The notes under the pieces: model-generated
Seen by the model: the letters and a program-made list of their open reading frames with translations, nothing else
The model's database searches: none
What the model was told of the DNA's origin: nothing
Program-made: the position numbers and the translations under genes
From: Paucisalibacillus globulus DSM 18846
GTDB taxonomy: Bacteria > Bacillota > Bacilli > Bacillales > Amphibacillaceae
Length of the DNA stretch: 64,000 nucleotides
Assembly: GCF_000482485.1 (NCBI RefSeq)
Contig: NZ_AXVK01000021.1
Location: forward strand, 142,545 to 206,544
Direction: 5' to 3'
In this document: positions 33,279 to 41,677 of the stretch, in pieces
Position numbering within the stretch: the stretch's first letter is position 1
How the letters are laid out: every line of letters begins with the position of its first letter

Positions 33279-33418
33279 GGTATACCCCTCCCTTAATCTT
33301 CATTAAATTTTTTAAATCTGGTTAAGCAACACAAATGGTGCGTTTCAACTAGAACTATATGTATCAACTTCTCACTAGAAGATAGGGGAGAGTTGATTTG
33401 TAATTCATACCATTGTGT

Positions 33419-34150
33419 CTACAAAACATTTTTGAGTTGTTCACCAAATTGCGTCCAACTATATTTTGCACCTTCAATTGCCCCAGGTTGAGCTTTTGTC
33501 GCTTCACTAAATCCGGTTTGTTCAAAATGAAGATGTGTCGTTCCGTCAGAACCTTCTTTCAAAGTCCAGGTAATCGTTGTGGTCTCACCTGCACTCGCCC
33601 AGGTGTAAGAAAGTTTATTTGGCTCATCTATTTCGAGCACTTCACCATTAACAATTCCATCCCACCATTCATTAGGCTCAGAGCGGAATTGAAATGTATG
33701 ACCAACAACAGGTTTAAAATCATTCTCCCAAATCCATTTTGCTAGAGTTTCTGATTCTGTTAATGCCTTCCATACTTGATCAATTGAACTTGTGTATTGA
33801 AAATCTAATGATACATCAGCCGTCATTTTTTGTTCCTCCAATAGTTGATTTAATTTATTCAATTTTTCTTTCCAAAAACTTTCGTAAAAAGAAAGCCAAT
33901 CTTTTATTTCCTTTAATGGTACGGCGTTTAACTGGTATCTTGTTTCCCTTCCTACTTTTCTACTAGTTACCAGTCCTGCTTCTTTAAGTATTGCCAAATG
34001 TTTAGAAACAGCAGTCCGGCCCATTTCGAAAGGTGCTAATAACTCATGAAGTGGTAGTTCTTGTACATCTGCAAGCATTCGTAATAGCCTGCGACGAGTC
34101 GGGTCAGCAATTGCTCCGTATACATCTCTGACCGGTTTGGTTTTATCCAA
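33419..34150 (-). CDS. ArsR-type HTH fused to an AHSA1/SRPBCC domain
   Basis: About 243 residues from TTG 34150, with AAGGAGAG 6 nt upstream. The N-terminal domain (1-100) is ArsR-type: IADPTRRRLLRMLAD and GRTAVSKHLAILKEAGLV. The C-terminal AHSA1-like domain (about 108-243) includes SSIDQVWKALTESETLAKWI, GEVLEIDEPNKLSYTW and FGEQLKNVL. Such fusions bind a hydrophobic ligand through the SRPBCC part and repress DNA through the winged helix. The 60-bp operator/promoter upstream strongly suggests autorepression. An extended start at 34243 lies inside that operator and is rejected. Confidence 0.85.
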   Translation of the reverse strand: MDKTKPVRDVYGAIADPTRRRLLRMLADVQELPLHELLAPFEMGRTAVSKHLAILKEAGLVTSRKVGRETRYQLNAVPLKEIKDWLSFYESFWKEKLNKLNQLLEEQKMTADVSLDFQYTSSIDQVWKALTESETLAKWIWENDFKPVVGHTFQFRSEPNEWWDGIVNGEVLEIDEPNKLSYTWASAGETTTITWTLKEGSDGTTHLHFEQTGFSEATKAQPGAIEGAKYSWTQFGEQLKNVL

Positions 34151-34183
34151 TATCACTCTCTCCTTAATTGGCATGATAGAATT

Positions 34184-34243
34184 GGACACCAAATAGTGTC
34201 GTTTATATAGTATAGAATACAACACTATTTGGTGTCCTGTCAA
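34184..34243 (-). promoter_or_regulatory. Promoter inside a 16-bp inverted repeat (ArsR operator)
   Basis: GGACACCAAATAGTGT (34184-34199) and ACACTATTTGGTGTCC (34222-34237) are exact complements, separated by 22 bp. On the minus strand TTGACA (34238-34243) and TATTCT (34214-34219) are 18 bp apart. One arm therefore covers the spacer and the other lies near the transcription start. Confidence 0.75.
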
Positions 34244-34428
34244 ATTATATTTTAGGCATTAAATGCTCGATATATTCATTCAACATTTGCTTTCCCGAAT
34301 TAAGCATACTCGGTACAAACATCTGTTGATCCGTACAAGTGTCAATAAGACTAAATGGTTGATTAATTACTAATCGTAACTTACTATAGATATATAAGTA
34401 AAATTCAAAAAGAAAAGGATGATTACAT

Positions 34429-34977
34429 ATGCCAAAAGTTGGTATTGTTGTTGGAAGTATTAGAAAGAATTCATTTTCGGAGCAGCTTGGAAAGAATATT
34501 GTAGAATTATTACCTGAAGGCTACGAAGCAGAATTTATTGAAATTGGAAATCTACCTTTATATAATCAGGATTCTGATGAAGATATTCCTGCAGTTTACA
34601 CGACATTCCGTGAAACAGTGAAGGCACTCGATGCTGTTGTATTCGTAACTCCAGAACACAATCGTTCTGTACCGGCAGCGCTAAAGAATGCACTTGATGT
34701 TGGATCTCGTCCATACGGTTCTAACGTATGGAATGGCAAACCAGCACTTATTGTCAGTCATTCTCCAAGTAACCTAAGTGGATTTGGTGCAAACCATCAC
34801 TTGCGTCAAGTATTAGCATTCTTGAACATGCCAGTAGTACAACAACCAGAAGTTTACATTGCGAATGTTCATGAATTATTAGGTGAAGATGGCAAAATTA
34901 CTAATCAAGATACAGTTGGTTTCTTACAATCTGCTGTAGATGCTTTAGTTGGATTAGTTACAAAATACGAAGCGTAA
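34429..34977 (+). CDS. NADPH-dependent FMN reductase
   Basis: A 182-residue flavodoxin-like reductase with the FMN phosphate loop GSIRKNSFSEQLG at about 8-20 and the substrate strand FVTPEHNRSVPAALKNALD, typical of the ChrR/YieF/azoreductase group. It reduces quinones, chromate, azo dyes or FMN with NAD(P)H. AAAAGGATG precedes the ATG. The divergent ArsR-AHSA1 regulator lies 200 bp away. Regulation of the reductase by that regulator is possible but no second operator is seen. Confidence 0.88.
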   Translation: MPKVGIVVGSIRKNSFSEQLGKNIVELLPEGYEAEFIEIGNLPLYNQDSDEDIPAVYTTFRETVKALDAVVFVTPEHNRSVPAALKNALDVGSRPYGSNVWNGKPALIVSHSPSNLSGFGANHHLRQVLAFLNMPVVQQPEVYIANVHELLGEDGKITNQDTVGFLQSAVDALVGLVTKYEA

Positions 34978-35003
34978 TAAAAATGATACAGAAACACAAG
35001 GAC

Positions 35004-35039
35004 GGACGTATGGCTTCATGAGTATGAAACCATACGTCC
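35004..35039. terminator. Terminator after the FMN reductase
   Basis: GGACGTATGG and CCATACGTCC pair perfectly over 10 bp. Confidence 0.7.
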
Positions 35040-35235
35040 ATTCCTTAATTTTACACAAATGTTTTTCTATTATCTTCAAACTCCCCTCAAAATATAATCC
35101 TTTTTAACCCTTCTATAAATCATGAGAGAAAATTTTTGTAATTTTTGTTACAATTAAATTATCAAACTTTTTCCATCGATAAGTCTGTTAAATAGTTTTC
35201 AATGGCAGCTTATAAATGGATAATTTTAAAATAAT

Positions 35236-35838
35236 GAGAAATTTAATGTTGGTGCAGGTGCCATCGTTTCAAATAGTGAGGATCTGTATAAATGGTATAC
35301 CTGTTTGCGGGACCGAAAACTTCTGTCTAAGAAAGGGTATACCAGGTTTTTTAAATCGAACAAAAATAATTACTGCTATGGATTAGAGCATCATCATGTC
35401 TACGGTACAGACAAGTATTCCCATGGAGGAGACCACCTCGGGATTAGTACCTATATGCAGAATTTTTTTGATGAAGATCTTTGTATTATTATTCTTTCAA
35501 ATAATGAATCTATTAATCAGTATAGATTGGGCAATGCAATTTCAGATATTCTCCATCATATTGATGTAGAGGATCCAGTAAACTATAAAGAGATTCCACT
35601 CGATATAAGTACGATTAAAAGGTGTTGTGGAACATACTTGGAAGATAAGATTGAAGTAGAATTCCTGAATGGCAAGTTATACTTTACTAGATTCTCTGGA
35701 AATCTTCATATTGAAATCTATCCGGTAGAAGAGGGGGAATTTGTTCGTAGATATTTTGACCAGATTCAGCCTTATCGTATTGTAGAGAATGAAAAAGGTG
35801 AAATGTCGTTTTTCGGGTTTGTAAGGAAAGACTCATAA
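35236..35838 (+). pseudogene. Serine hydrolase (beta-lactamase family), C-terminal remnant
   Basis: The open frame from 35236 reads NVGAGAIVSNSEDLYKWYTC and later YGLEHHHVYG, YSHGGDHLGISTYMQ, CIIILSNNES. These are the final third of a class C beta-lactamase-like serine hydrolase with the HGG (KTG-equivalent) motif. The catalytic SxxK and YxN parts are missing, a stop lies nine bases upstream and there is no ribosome site. It can only be a remnant. The extra C-terminal lipocalin-like tail is kept. Confidence 0.75.
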
Positions 35839-35845
35839 ACTTGTT

Positions 35846-36040
35846 AAATAAAACAAATATTAAAGGGCAAATAATTAGCTAAATAGACTTGTAAACAACA
35901 TTGATTTCGTCATAGTAATTGACGGAACCTTTTATTGTACTATTAGTTTAAAACCTTCTAATTCATAATCTAAAAATAGTAAATCCTGGTGTAAGATAAA
36001 AATAGATTGAGAAGAAATGTGGTAGGTTAGTTGAATAAGA
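35846..36040. repeat. Long copy of dispersed intergenic repeat (pairs with 13217-13420)
   Basis: TATTAAAGGGCAAATAATTA, ATTTCGTCATAGTAATTGAC and GGTGTAAGATAAAAATAGAT align with the copy at 13217. It ends in GGTAGGTTAGTTGAATAAG. Confidence 0.75.
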
Positions 36041-36093
36041 AATCACAATAGTAATGAGCATTTACTTTAAAATAAGATTAAACGGGGGTTTAT

Positions 36094-36564
36094 ATGCGAA
36101 AAGTTTATCTAGATAGATCAGAATTAACTGGAGCAGCCATAAATGTAGAATTAGAAGATACTGAAGTTATAATAGCAGGAACAACAATTTTTCCTATGAG
36201 TGCTCATGATAAAAATGAAGAGTATCAAAAATATGCTAGCGATTATGATATACAATTTATCTTTGATGATGATATTCCACATTTAGAATTTTTTACGGTT
36301 CCACATGTAGATATTATGGCAAATGATAGTAAGGGTGGATTTATCGGAACTGTTTATCAACAGAGTGATTTGGAAAGTGACGCACGACCAATTTGTTATA
36401 TCAATAGGGATTTAGAGTGCTTGATAATTTCTGAAAACTTAAATGATTTTCTGAGTAATGTAGGAACATGGCAAGACGACTTGAAACCCTATGATAAAAT
36501 TACCATTTATCGTTCGAAAGCAGAAGCAGGAACTAAACTAGAATTTATCAATTTGTCCGTCTGA
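36094..36564 (+). CDS. Hypothetical protein (156 aa)
   Basis: Not recognised. The ATG has ACGGGGG upstream. The product (starts MRKVYLDRSELTGAAINVEL) is acidic, soluble and beta-rich, with no signal peptide or membrane segment. The stretch FIFDDDIPHLEFFTVPHVDI and the C-terminal KPYDKITIYRSKAEAGTKLE are compatible with an Imm/SUKH-like small immunity fold, but no firm match is claimed. Stand-alone between repeats. Confidence 0.6.
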   Translation: MRKVYLDRSELTGAAINVELEDTEVIIAGTTIFPMSAHDKNEEYQKYASDYDIQFIFDDDIPHLEFFTVPHVDIMANDSKGGFIGTVYQQSDLESDARPICYINRDLECLIISENLNDFLSNVGTWQDDLKPYDKITIYRSKAEAGTKLEFINLSV

Positions 36565-36590
36565 TAGTCCTCCATTATTATAAATTAATA

Positions 36591-36640
36591 TTTAACTAAT
36601 GGGTAGCGCTACTTCAAGAAGGATTAACGCTTTTTTTGTC
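36591..36640. repeat. Short accessory-gene repeat
   Basis: TAACTAATGGGTAGCGCTAC, then TTCAAGAAGGATTAACGC and CTTTTTTTG, a terminator-like end. Confidence 0.5.
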
Positions 36641-36756
36641 GAATTATTTACTAACTGTATGGTTAGTGAAAAAAATTTGTATTATAGCGAGGGGATATGC
36701 AAATGATTCGGAATGCAACATTATCAGACCTCGAATTTTTAATATATATTAAGCTA

Positions 36757-36860
36757 AAGGGGGCAATAGTTGAACATGGCGGTCTTCAAACTGAATTGCC
36801 CTTTTTATATGTTTAATAATACTTTTTGAATATTATGATATCTCGGAGTTGTAGGGTTAA
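36757..36860. repeat. Accessory-gene spacer module
   Basis: GGGGGCAATAGTTGAACATG closes a hairpin on ATTGCCCTTTTT, then GAATATTATGATATCTC. It precedes the broken HAD gene. Confidence 0.55.
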
Positions 36861-36921
36861 TATAGTAGCTGAACATCTTAGTTGAAGAAGATGAGATAAT
36901 AAAAGGGGGAATACCATACCA

Positions 36922-37455
36922 ATGAATATTGAAGCAGTTTTTGTTGACCGTGATGGAACTATTGGTGGTACAGGACACTTTATCCATCCGAAAGATTTCT
37001 CTCCATATTCTTTCAGTAGAGCTGCATTACAAATTTTAAAGGATAATAATATTAAAACTTTTGCCTGTACTAATCAACATAGAATTAGTAGAGGTGAAGC
37101 TACTCTCGATGATTTTTACAAGGAATTTCAATCATATGAATTTGATGATGCCTTTATTTGTCCTCATAGCTTGGATGATGACTGCAATTGTCATAAGCCA
37201 AAACCTGGAATGCTTTTTGAAGCATCCAAAAAATATAAATAAGATTTAACAAAAACTGTATTTATTGGTGACGTTGGTTCAACTGATATGTTGGCAGCTC
37301 ATTCTGTTGGAGCAATGAAGATTTTAGTGCTTACAGGATGGGGGTATAGTTCGCTTAATCAATACAGGGATAAATGGGCAGAAATTGAACCAGATTATGT
37401 TGCTGAAAACCTTTTAGACGCTGCTAATTGGGTCATAAGTAAAGGTAAAGAATAA
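36922..37455 (+). pseudogene. HAD-IIIA phosphatase with one in-frame stop
   Basis: A frame of 177 codons with motif I AVFVDRDGTIGGTG, the Cys/His region FICPHSLDDDCNCHKPKPGM (zinc loop of GmhB-type histidinol/heptose phosphatases) and motif IV VFIGDVGSTDMLAAHSVGA. A single TAA at 37240-37242 splits it after KKYK. All motifs on both sides remain, so the mutation looks recent. AAAAGGGGG lies upstream of the ATG. A read-through product is conceivable but not supported. Confidence 0.8.
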
Positions 37456-37464
37456 CTTTTTATT

Positions 37465-37562
37465 GCAATAAAGGGTTCAATAGTGAAGCAAGGCGGTCGT
37501 CAATTGATAGTCTTTTTTAAAAATCAAAGATTCAATTATGGCTTGGGAATATTATGTTTAAG
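37465..37562. repeat. Accessory-gene spacer module
   Basis: AAAGGGTTCAATAGTGAAGC with AAGGCGGTCGTC, a hairpin to GATAGTCTTTTTT, then GGGAATATTATGTTTAAG. Confidence 0.55.
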
Positions 37563-37576
37563 AGGTGGTAAAACCA

Positions 37577-37657
37577 ATGATTGGAGTGTTCGTAAACCGT
37601 GATGGAACAATTGGTGGGGAAGTGCGGAGTTGTGTGACTAGTGGACAGGATTTTTAA
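37577..37657 (+). pseudogene. HAD-IIIA N-terminal fragment
   Basis: MIGVFVNRDGTIGGEV repeats the motif I region of the gene at 36922, then loses similarity and stops after 26 codons. The first catalytic Asp is replaced by Asn (NRDGT). Confidence 0.6.
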
Positions 37658-37680
37658 AATAAATGGGAGGGTGAAAAGTT

Positions 37681-38229
37681 TTGGAGGTAAACAAAGTCAG
37701 AGATGAGCTATCAGTCAGGGGGAAAAACGGGGTAGGTTTTTTATTTTCAGGTATTGTAATTTGGTCGATAATTACAATAGTATTTTTACAGTCAATAGAA
37801 ATGCAACAGAAAAACATCTATATGTTAGTTTCAGCAGGTTTAATGTTCCCATTATCCGTTGGAATTTCTACTTTAATAAAGGCTGATTGGAAACTTGAAA
37901 ATAATCCATTTGGTAATCTAGGCTTATATTTAAATTTGGCTCAGATTATCTATTTTCCTATACTATTTTGGGGAATTATAAAAAGTCCAAATGATGCTAT
38001 CATTTTTTTTGCGATTATAACAGGAGCTCACTTTTTTCCTTATGGTTGGTTTTATAATGCTAAAGCCTATTATGTAATGGCACCAGTGACTACAATCGTA
38101 GTTATGTTATTAGGGCTGTATCTTAATGGTGAAAATTTATGGTTGATACCATTTTCACTTACGATATTTTTACTCTTTTTAATTTGTTGGCTTCACCTAG
38201 ATTATAAAAGGAAAATTAAAAGGGTTTAA
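37681..38229 (+). CDS. Multi-pass membrane protein (DUF7010-like)
   Basis: A 182-residue integral membrane protein from TTG 37681 (GGGAGGGTG upstream). A short charged N-terminus (MEVNKVRDELSVRGKNG) is followed by about six hydrophobic segments, with a conserved-looking GAHFFPYGWFYNAKAYYVMA. This pattern fits DUF7010 membrane proteins, common as single genes in Bacillaceae. Its function is unknown. Confidence 0.7.
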   Translation: MEVNKVRDELSVRGKNGVGFLFSGIVIWSIITIVFLQSIEMQQKNIYMLVSAGLMFPLSVGISTLIKADWKLENNPFGNLGLYLNLAQIIYFPILFWGIIKSPNDAIIFFAIITGAHFFPYGWFYNAKAYYVMAPVTTIVVMLLGLYLNGENLWLIPFSLTIFLLFLICWLHLDYKRKIKRV

Positions 38230-38292
38230 AAATTCAACTAGTGGGTGAAAAATAATTTCATTTATGAATTACTAATGAAATCATAGATAGGA

Positions 38293-38607
38293 ATGGGATG
38301 GTCGTTTGAGCAAAAACAAAATATATTAGGGCTTCAATTATTAACCATTACCGAGGATCCGTTTGCCATTATAAAAGTAAATGAGGGACCTTTTTTACTT
38401 ATCTTAGTTCCTACTGAAGATGATACATTTGCACATTTTACAATTGATAATGTCCCAGCGTTTAGCATTGGTTTTACAAGCCCGAAATTATCTGAATTTC
38501 ATACACACCTTATTGAAAATTCACGTTTTCGCAAGCTAATGCTAGTTGAAATCGTATTGAAAATGTTAGCAATCGAAATTAAGGATATAAGTGTAATGAA
38601 TCCATAG
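38293..38607 (+). CDS. Hypothetical protein (104 aa), possibly a fragment
   Basis: Not recognised. The frame starts MGWSFEQKQNILGLQLLTIT and ends MLAIEIKDISVMNP. It is amphipathic and beta-rich, without a good ribosome site (AGGAATGGG overlaps the ATG). It could be an incomplete gene. Codon use resembles its neighbours. Confidence 0.4.
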   Translation: MGWSFEQKQNILGLQLLTITEDPFAIIKVNEGPFLLILVPTEDDTFAHFTIDNVPAFSIGFTSPKLSEFHTHLIENSRFRKLMLVEIVLKMLAIEIKDISVMNP

Positions 38608-38836
38608 ATGAAGATGGACATAAGTAAAATCTTCATTTAAAACACAAACTTCTCTATTAGTAGAAATCGTCCTACTTTTCATCCCTTTTTTTCTTGTTAT
38701 TTCAATTATCACGATACATAAACCTCTCTGGTAGTTACATTTGTCATAAATTTAATCCACCTTTTATCAATATATTTTGACGATATCCCACCCTTCCCAT
38801 AATATAAAAGAATAACCAAATGTTAGGGTGAAGAGA

Positions 38837-39188
38837 ATGAATATCTTATTAGTCGAAGATGACCGAACCATTGCATCAGGTTTAGAGTATTCCTTGAAGC
38901 AAGAAGACTTTGAAATCATCCTTTGTCATAATGCAACTTCTGCAACCGAAGTCATTCATCAAAAAATAAACGAAATTGATTTATGCCTATTTGACTTGAA
39001 CTTACCAGATAGTAGTGGGTATGAGCTATGTGAGCTAGTGAAAAAAAACCATGATATTCCAGTATTCTTCTTAACGGCTTTTGACGACCGAAGTAAATGT
39101 TGTTATGGGGCTGGACATGGGCGCAGATGATTATATTACCAAACCTTTTCGAATCCGTGAACTTATTTCTAGTATTGATAGATTTTAA
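38837..39188 (+). pseudogene. Response regulator receiver domain, frameshifted and truncated
   Basis: MNILLVEDDRTIASGLEYSL, CLFDLNLPDSSGYELCEL (phospho-acceptor Asp) and VFFLTAFDD form a normal OmpR-type receiver up to residue 88. A frameshift near 39093 then moves the sequence to another frame, [20 protein letters not shown], which stops at 39188. The DNA-binding domain and any sensor kinase are missing. AGGGTGAAGAG lies upstream. Confidence 0.8.
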
Positions 39189-39234
39189 GTGATTAAAAAT
39201 TCTGAATAATCAACAATACTCAGGTGGATAATGG

Positions 39235-39240
39235 TATAAT
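39235..39240 (+). promoter_or_regulatory. -10 box of the toxin gene
   Basis: TGGTATAAT, an extended -10 element. The transcript would run from about 39247 to the terminator at 39530. Confidence 0.6.
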
Positions 39241-39336
39241 TGGGACATGCAATAATCGTGATTTCCCAAGGGGGGTCGGCGCATTCTCGTCGTTGTAGTG
39301 TCATGCGATATGCTATAACGGAAGGGGGTGTTGCCC

Positions 39337-39414
39337 ATGTCTTTATATGAGACTTTGGTTTTAATGATAGCCTTTGCAACACTTGTTGTGATAATCATAG
39401 ACCAAAAAAAATAG
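39337..39414 (+). CDS. Type I toxin, holin-like (TxpA/BsrG-type), 25 aa
   Basis: The peptide begins MSLYETLVLMIAFATLVV and ends IIDQKK: a single membrane helix with a short charged tail, the pattern of the Hol_Tox/TxpA type I toxins of Firmicutes. AAGGGGGTG lies 7-10 nt upstream of the ATG. Such toxins insert in the cell membrane when not repressed by an antisense RNA. The 3' part of the mRNA overlaps the minus-strand RNA at 39403-39554, as in the txpA/ratA and bsrG/SR4 systems. Confidence 0.85.
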   Translation: MSLYETLVLMIAFATLVVIIIDQKK

Positions 39415-39554
39415 ACCTCCCTACGGATTGCAGCCTAGTGTGAGGTCTATTCCTTACCTGCGCTGACCCCTCTTAAAGGGGAAGCGATTCATTGCTGACC
39501 GAGGATATGACTGTATCTTCGGTCTTTATTATTTTATGTTCCATTTGTGTTTCT
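39403..39554 (-). ncRNA. Antisense RNA antitoxin (RatA/SR4-like)
   Basis: The promoter at 39561-39588 starts a minus-strand RNA of about 150 nt that covers the 3' end of the toxin mRNA. It ends in a strong terminator: TAGACCTC and GAGGTCTA arms (39412-39449) followed on the minus strand by eight T. The length and 3' overlap fit the known type I antitoxins. Confidence 0.75.
39497..39530 (+). terminator. Terminator of the toxin mRNA
   Basis: GACCGAGGATA pairs with TATCTTCGGTC, followed by TTTATTATTTT. Confidence 0.65.
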
Positions 39555-39560
39555 ATGTTC

Positions 39561-39588
39561 ATTATAACACGAAATGTTATTTGGTAAA
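39561..39588 (-). promoter_or_regulatory. Promoter of the antisense RNA
   Basis: On the minus strand TTTACC and TATAAT are 16 bp apart, with TG one base before the -10 (TGTTATAAT, extended -10). Confidence 0.65.
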
Positions 39589-39653
39589 CGAAAAGATTGA
39601 TTATTCCGATTTGGGAAGAGGAAACCATTATTTGATGGATTTCGAACAATCAA

Positions 39654-40652
39654 CTACTTCAACCATCTATTAACCATCTCTATATCAAAATCCTTATAAC
39701 CTTGCTGTTTACTCCAAGCTTTCATATACCCGTAATCTGGATGATTCTGGTCAGCCATAATTTCAAGAAAGACTTCATATCCACCTTCTCCACCTACATC
39801 CTCGGGTGGTGTATTTCCTTCTCCATCAACGCAGATAGGGTAATTCTTATCATAATCCTCAATCACGCGTTCTACCTGAATATCATGTATCCAACTATCA
39901 CCAAAATCATAAATATAGGTTACGTTAGCTGGCATGTATTCGGAAAGCTTTACTGTATGGTCCATTTTTTTCAGGATATTACCGTCCCCATAGTTAAATG
40001 CCTCCTGATCACATACAAGATTAGCAATTGGTTTATACCCTTCCTCGTTAAATGCTGGATGGTTAGGATTAAGTGGAAGGTTAGATTTTTTATTATCAAA
40101 AATATAGAACTCATGTAGGTGATAATTCTCCCAACCAAATGCGGTCTGAATCACATCATGTAATTGACTGAAGGTGATATTTATCGGAACAATTAATTTC
40201 CGGTATATTTTCCTATTTTGAAGACGCAATGTTATTTTCATCTCTAGAGCAGTTGATTGGAACACCGGGATACCTATTAATTCCTCCAGGTCCTTATACA
40301 TCACTTCATTAGGATGGAAGTAACTTTTATTTCCATCACCAACTAAATCCCGGCTAAGATGGAGGCTTAGGGTAGGTTGATAGATTGTGTCAGGGTCCAG
40401 TAATTCTCCAAGATAATACAATGTTTCACATGCTCTGTTCATCCTTGCCACTAATTTTCTATCAGACGTTTTCGTATAAGTAATCTCTTCGGCAGATTGA
40501 AGAAACTGATCGATTACTTCATTCTGTATACCCTCATGTTCGAATGCGTTCTGAATCGCTTGGACAACGATTTTATCTAGACTTTTAAATTCCTTTGCTT
40601 TTAATCCATGTAAAACAATCACGTATCGATTCTTATCGTTCACTAGTACCAT
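39654..40652 (-). CDS. Plasmid pRiA4b ORF-3-like protein with N-terminal DUF6933-like part
   Basis: A 332-residue protein. The C-terminal half (about 165-332) is the PRiA4_ORF3 domain: MKITLRLQNRKIYRKLIVPI, TFSQLHDVIQTAFGWENYHL, TYIYDFGDSWIHDIQVE, CVDGEGNTPPEDVGGEGGYE. The N-terminal part (YVIVLHGLKAKEFKSLDKIV) resembles DUF6933-type modules seen with it. The domain is common on plasmids and in chromosomal islands; its function is unknown. The ATG has only a weak AGAAAG upstream. Confidence 0.78.
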   Translation of the reverse strand: MVLVNDKNRYVIVLHGLKAKEFKSLDKIVVQAIQNAFEHEGIQNEVIDQFLQSAEEITYTKTSDRKLVARMNRACETLYYLGELLDPDTIYQPTLSLHLSRDLVGDGNKSYFHPNEVMYKDLEELIGIPVFQSTALEMKITLRLQNRKIYRKLIVPINITFSQLHDVIQTAFGWENYHLHEFYIFDNKKSNLPLNPNHPAFNEEGYKPIANLVCDQEAFNYGDGNILKKMDHTVKLSEYMPANVTYIYDFGDSWIHDIQVERVIEDYDKNYPICVDGEGNTPPEDVGGEGGYEVFLEIMADQNHPDYGYMKAWSKQQGYKDFDIEMVNRWLK

Positions 40653-40748
40653 TGTCTTTCTGCGATTTAAGATTCCTATGTTAGCATGCCAGGATGTGAG
40701 TGGATTCTCCTCCTCAACTATGTTTGGCTTTAATTTTAATAGAAAATT

Positions 40749-41303
40749 TCATATAAGATCGAAAAAGGAATCCTGTCCTATATGTTGAACATAGTCCATG
40801 GCAAGCTTCTGTAAATTTTCTGAGCTATCTAAATCTATCCAATCCTCAATACCGCCTAAAAAACAAAAACGTTCAACGGCAAAGATTCGGTTCTGTATAT
40901 CAATTAGTGTAAAGCGCAGCATGGTCTCATAGTCTTTATATTTATCAAAGTTTACACCAGATGTAAATGGTGTAAGATTTTGTAATTCGTCTATTGGTGT
41001 CGATACGGTGTAAATATAGATATATTCCTTTTTGACATCTATTTTAAAATCCTTAATTGGGCAATGTTTTTCCATAGCTGTTTCAATGGTTTTGATTTCG
41101 TTATCATTAATCAATTGTTTAAGGATCTTTCGTAAATAAACTTTACCATTTGGATCTTCATAGATTTCATAACCCTCTGGAATTTCTCGGACGTCTGCTC
41201 CTGCACTCTTTTTAGCAAAGTGATAAGTAGTATTTCCCTTTTTAGTAAGCCGACTATGTAAATAATACATGTCACCACGAAAGTTCTTATACATTACAAT
41301 CAT
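40749..41303 (-). CDS. Hypothetical protein (184 aa)
   Basis: Not recognised. The frame starts MIVMYKNFRGDMYYLHSRLT; a second ATG four codons in is an equally good start. Visible stretches are YHFAKKSAGADVREIPEGYE, a predicted beta-rich centre and a helical C-terminus. No membrane segment. It is co-oriented with the PRiA4_ORF3 gene 96 bp downstream and could share a transcript. Confidence 0.55.
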   Translation of the reverse strand: MIVMYKNFRGDMYYLHSRLTKKGNTTYHFAKKSAGADVREIPEGYEIYEDPNGKVYLRKILKQLINDNEIKTIETAMEKHCPIKDFKIDVKKEYIYIYTVSTPIDELQNLTPFTSGVNFDKYKDYETMLRFTLIDIQNRIFAVERFCFLGGIEDWIDLDSSENLQKLAMDYVQHIGQDSFFDLI

Positions 41304-41559
41304 TTTTTACACCACTTTCTAACTAATTTGAATAACATACTACAAGTATAACAAGTTGATAGTGCTTATTGCCAAATATACATAATGAGGAACAGCCCTA
41401 GTTCAACACCAAAAATCATCCGTTCACGAATATGTACGAATGTGACCAATATCAAAACGGAGATAAAACTTTCCCTTTTACTTGCTTAACCCCTTTAGTA
41501 CCAACGATTTCAGCGGTTTCTGAAGTTTCAAATAAAACCCACCTACTGTGACATAGTCT

Positions 41560-41602
41560 TGTGAACCCAATCACATACAAAATCATCTTTATTTTATATA
41601 AT
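41560..41602 (+). promoter_or_regulatory. Fnr-type site and -10 box upstream of the nitrite reductase gene
   Basis: TGTGAACCCAATCACA (41560-41575) matches TGTGA-N6-TCACA exactly. TATAAT at 41597-41602 predicts a start near 41609, putting the site centre at about -41.5, the position of class II Fnr-activated promoters. Confidence 0.7.
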
Positions 41603-41677
41603 GTACGTGTAGATAAAAGAAGAGCGCTCTTTCATCCACAATATACCGAATTATAAAAAAATACGGGAGTGAATGAA

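Noticed and set aside
34151..34243. Upstream extension of the ArsR fusion to 34243
   Set aside because: The extension lies inside the promoter and operator palindrome and has no ribosome site.
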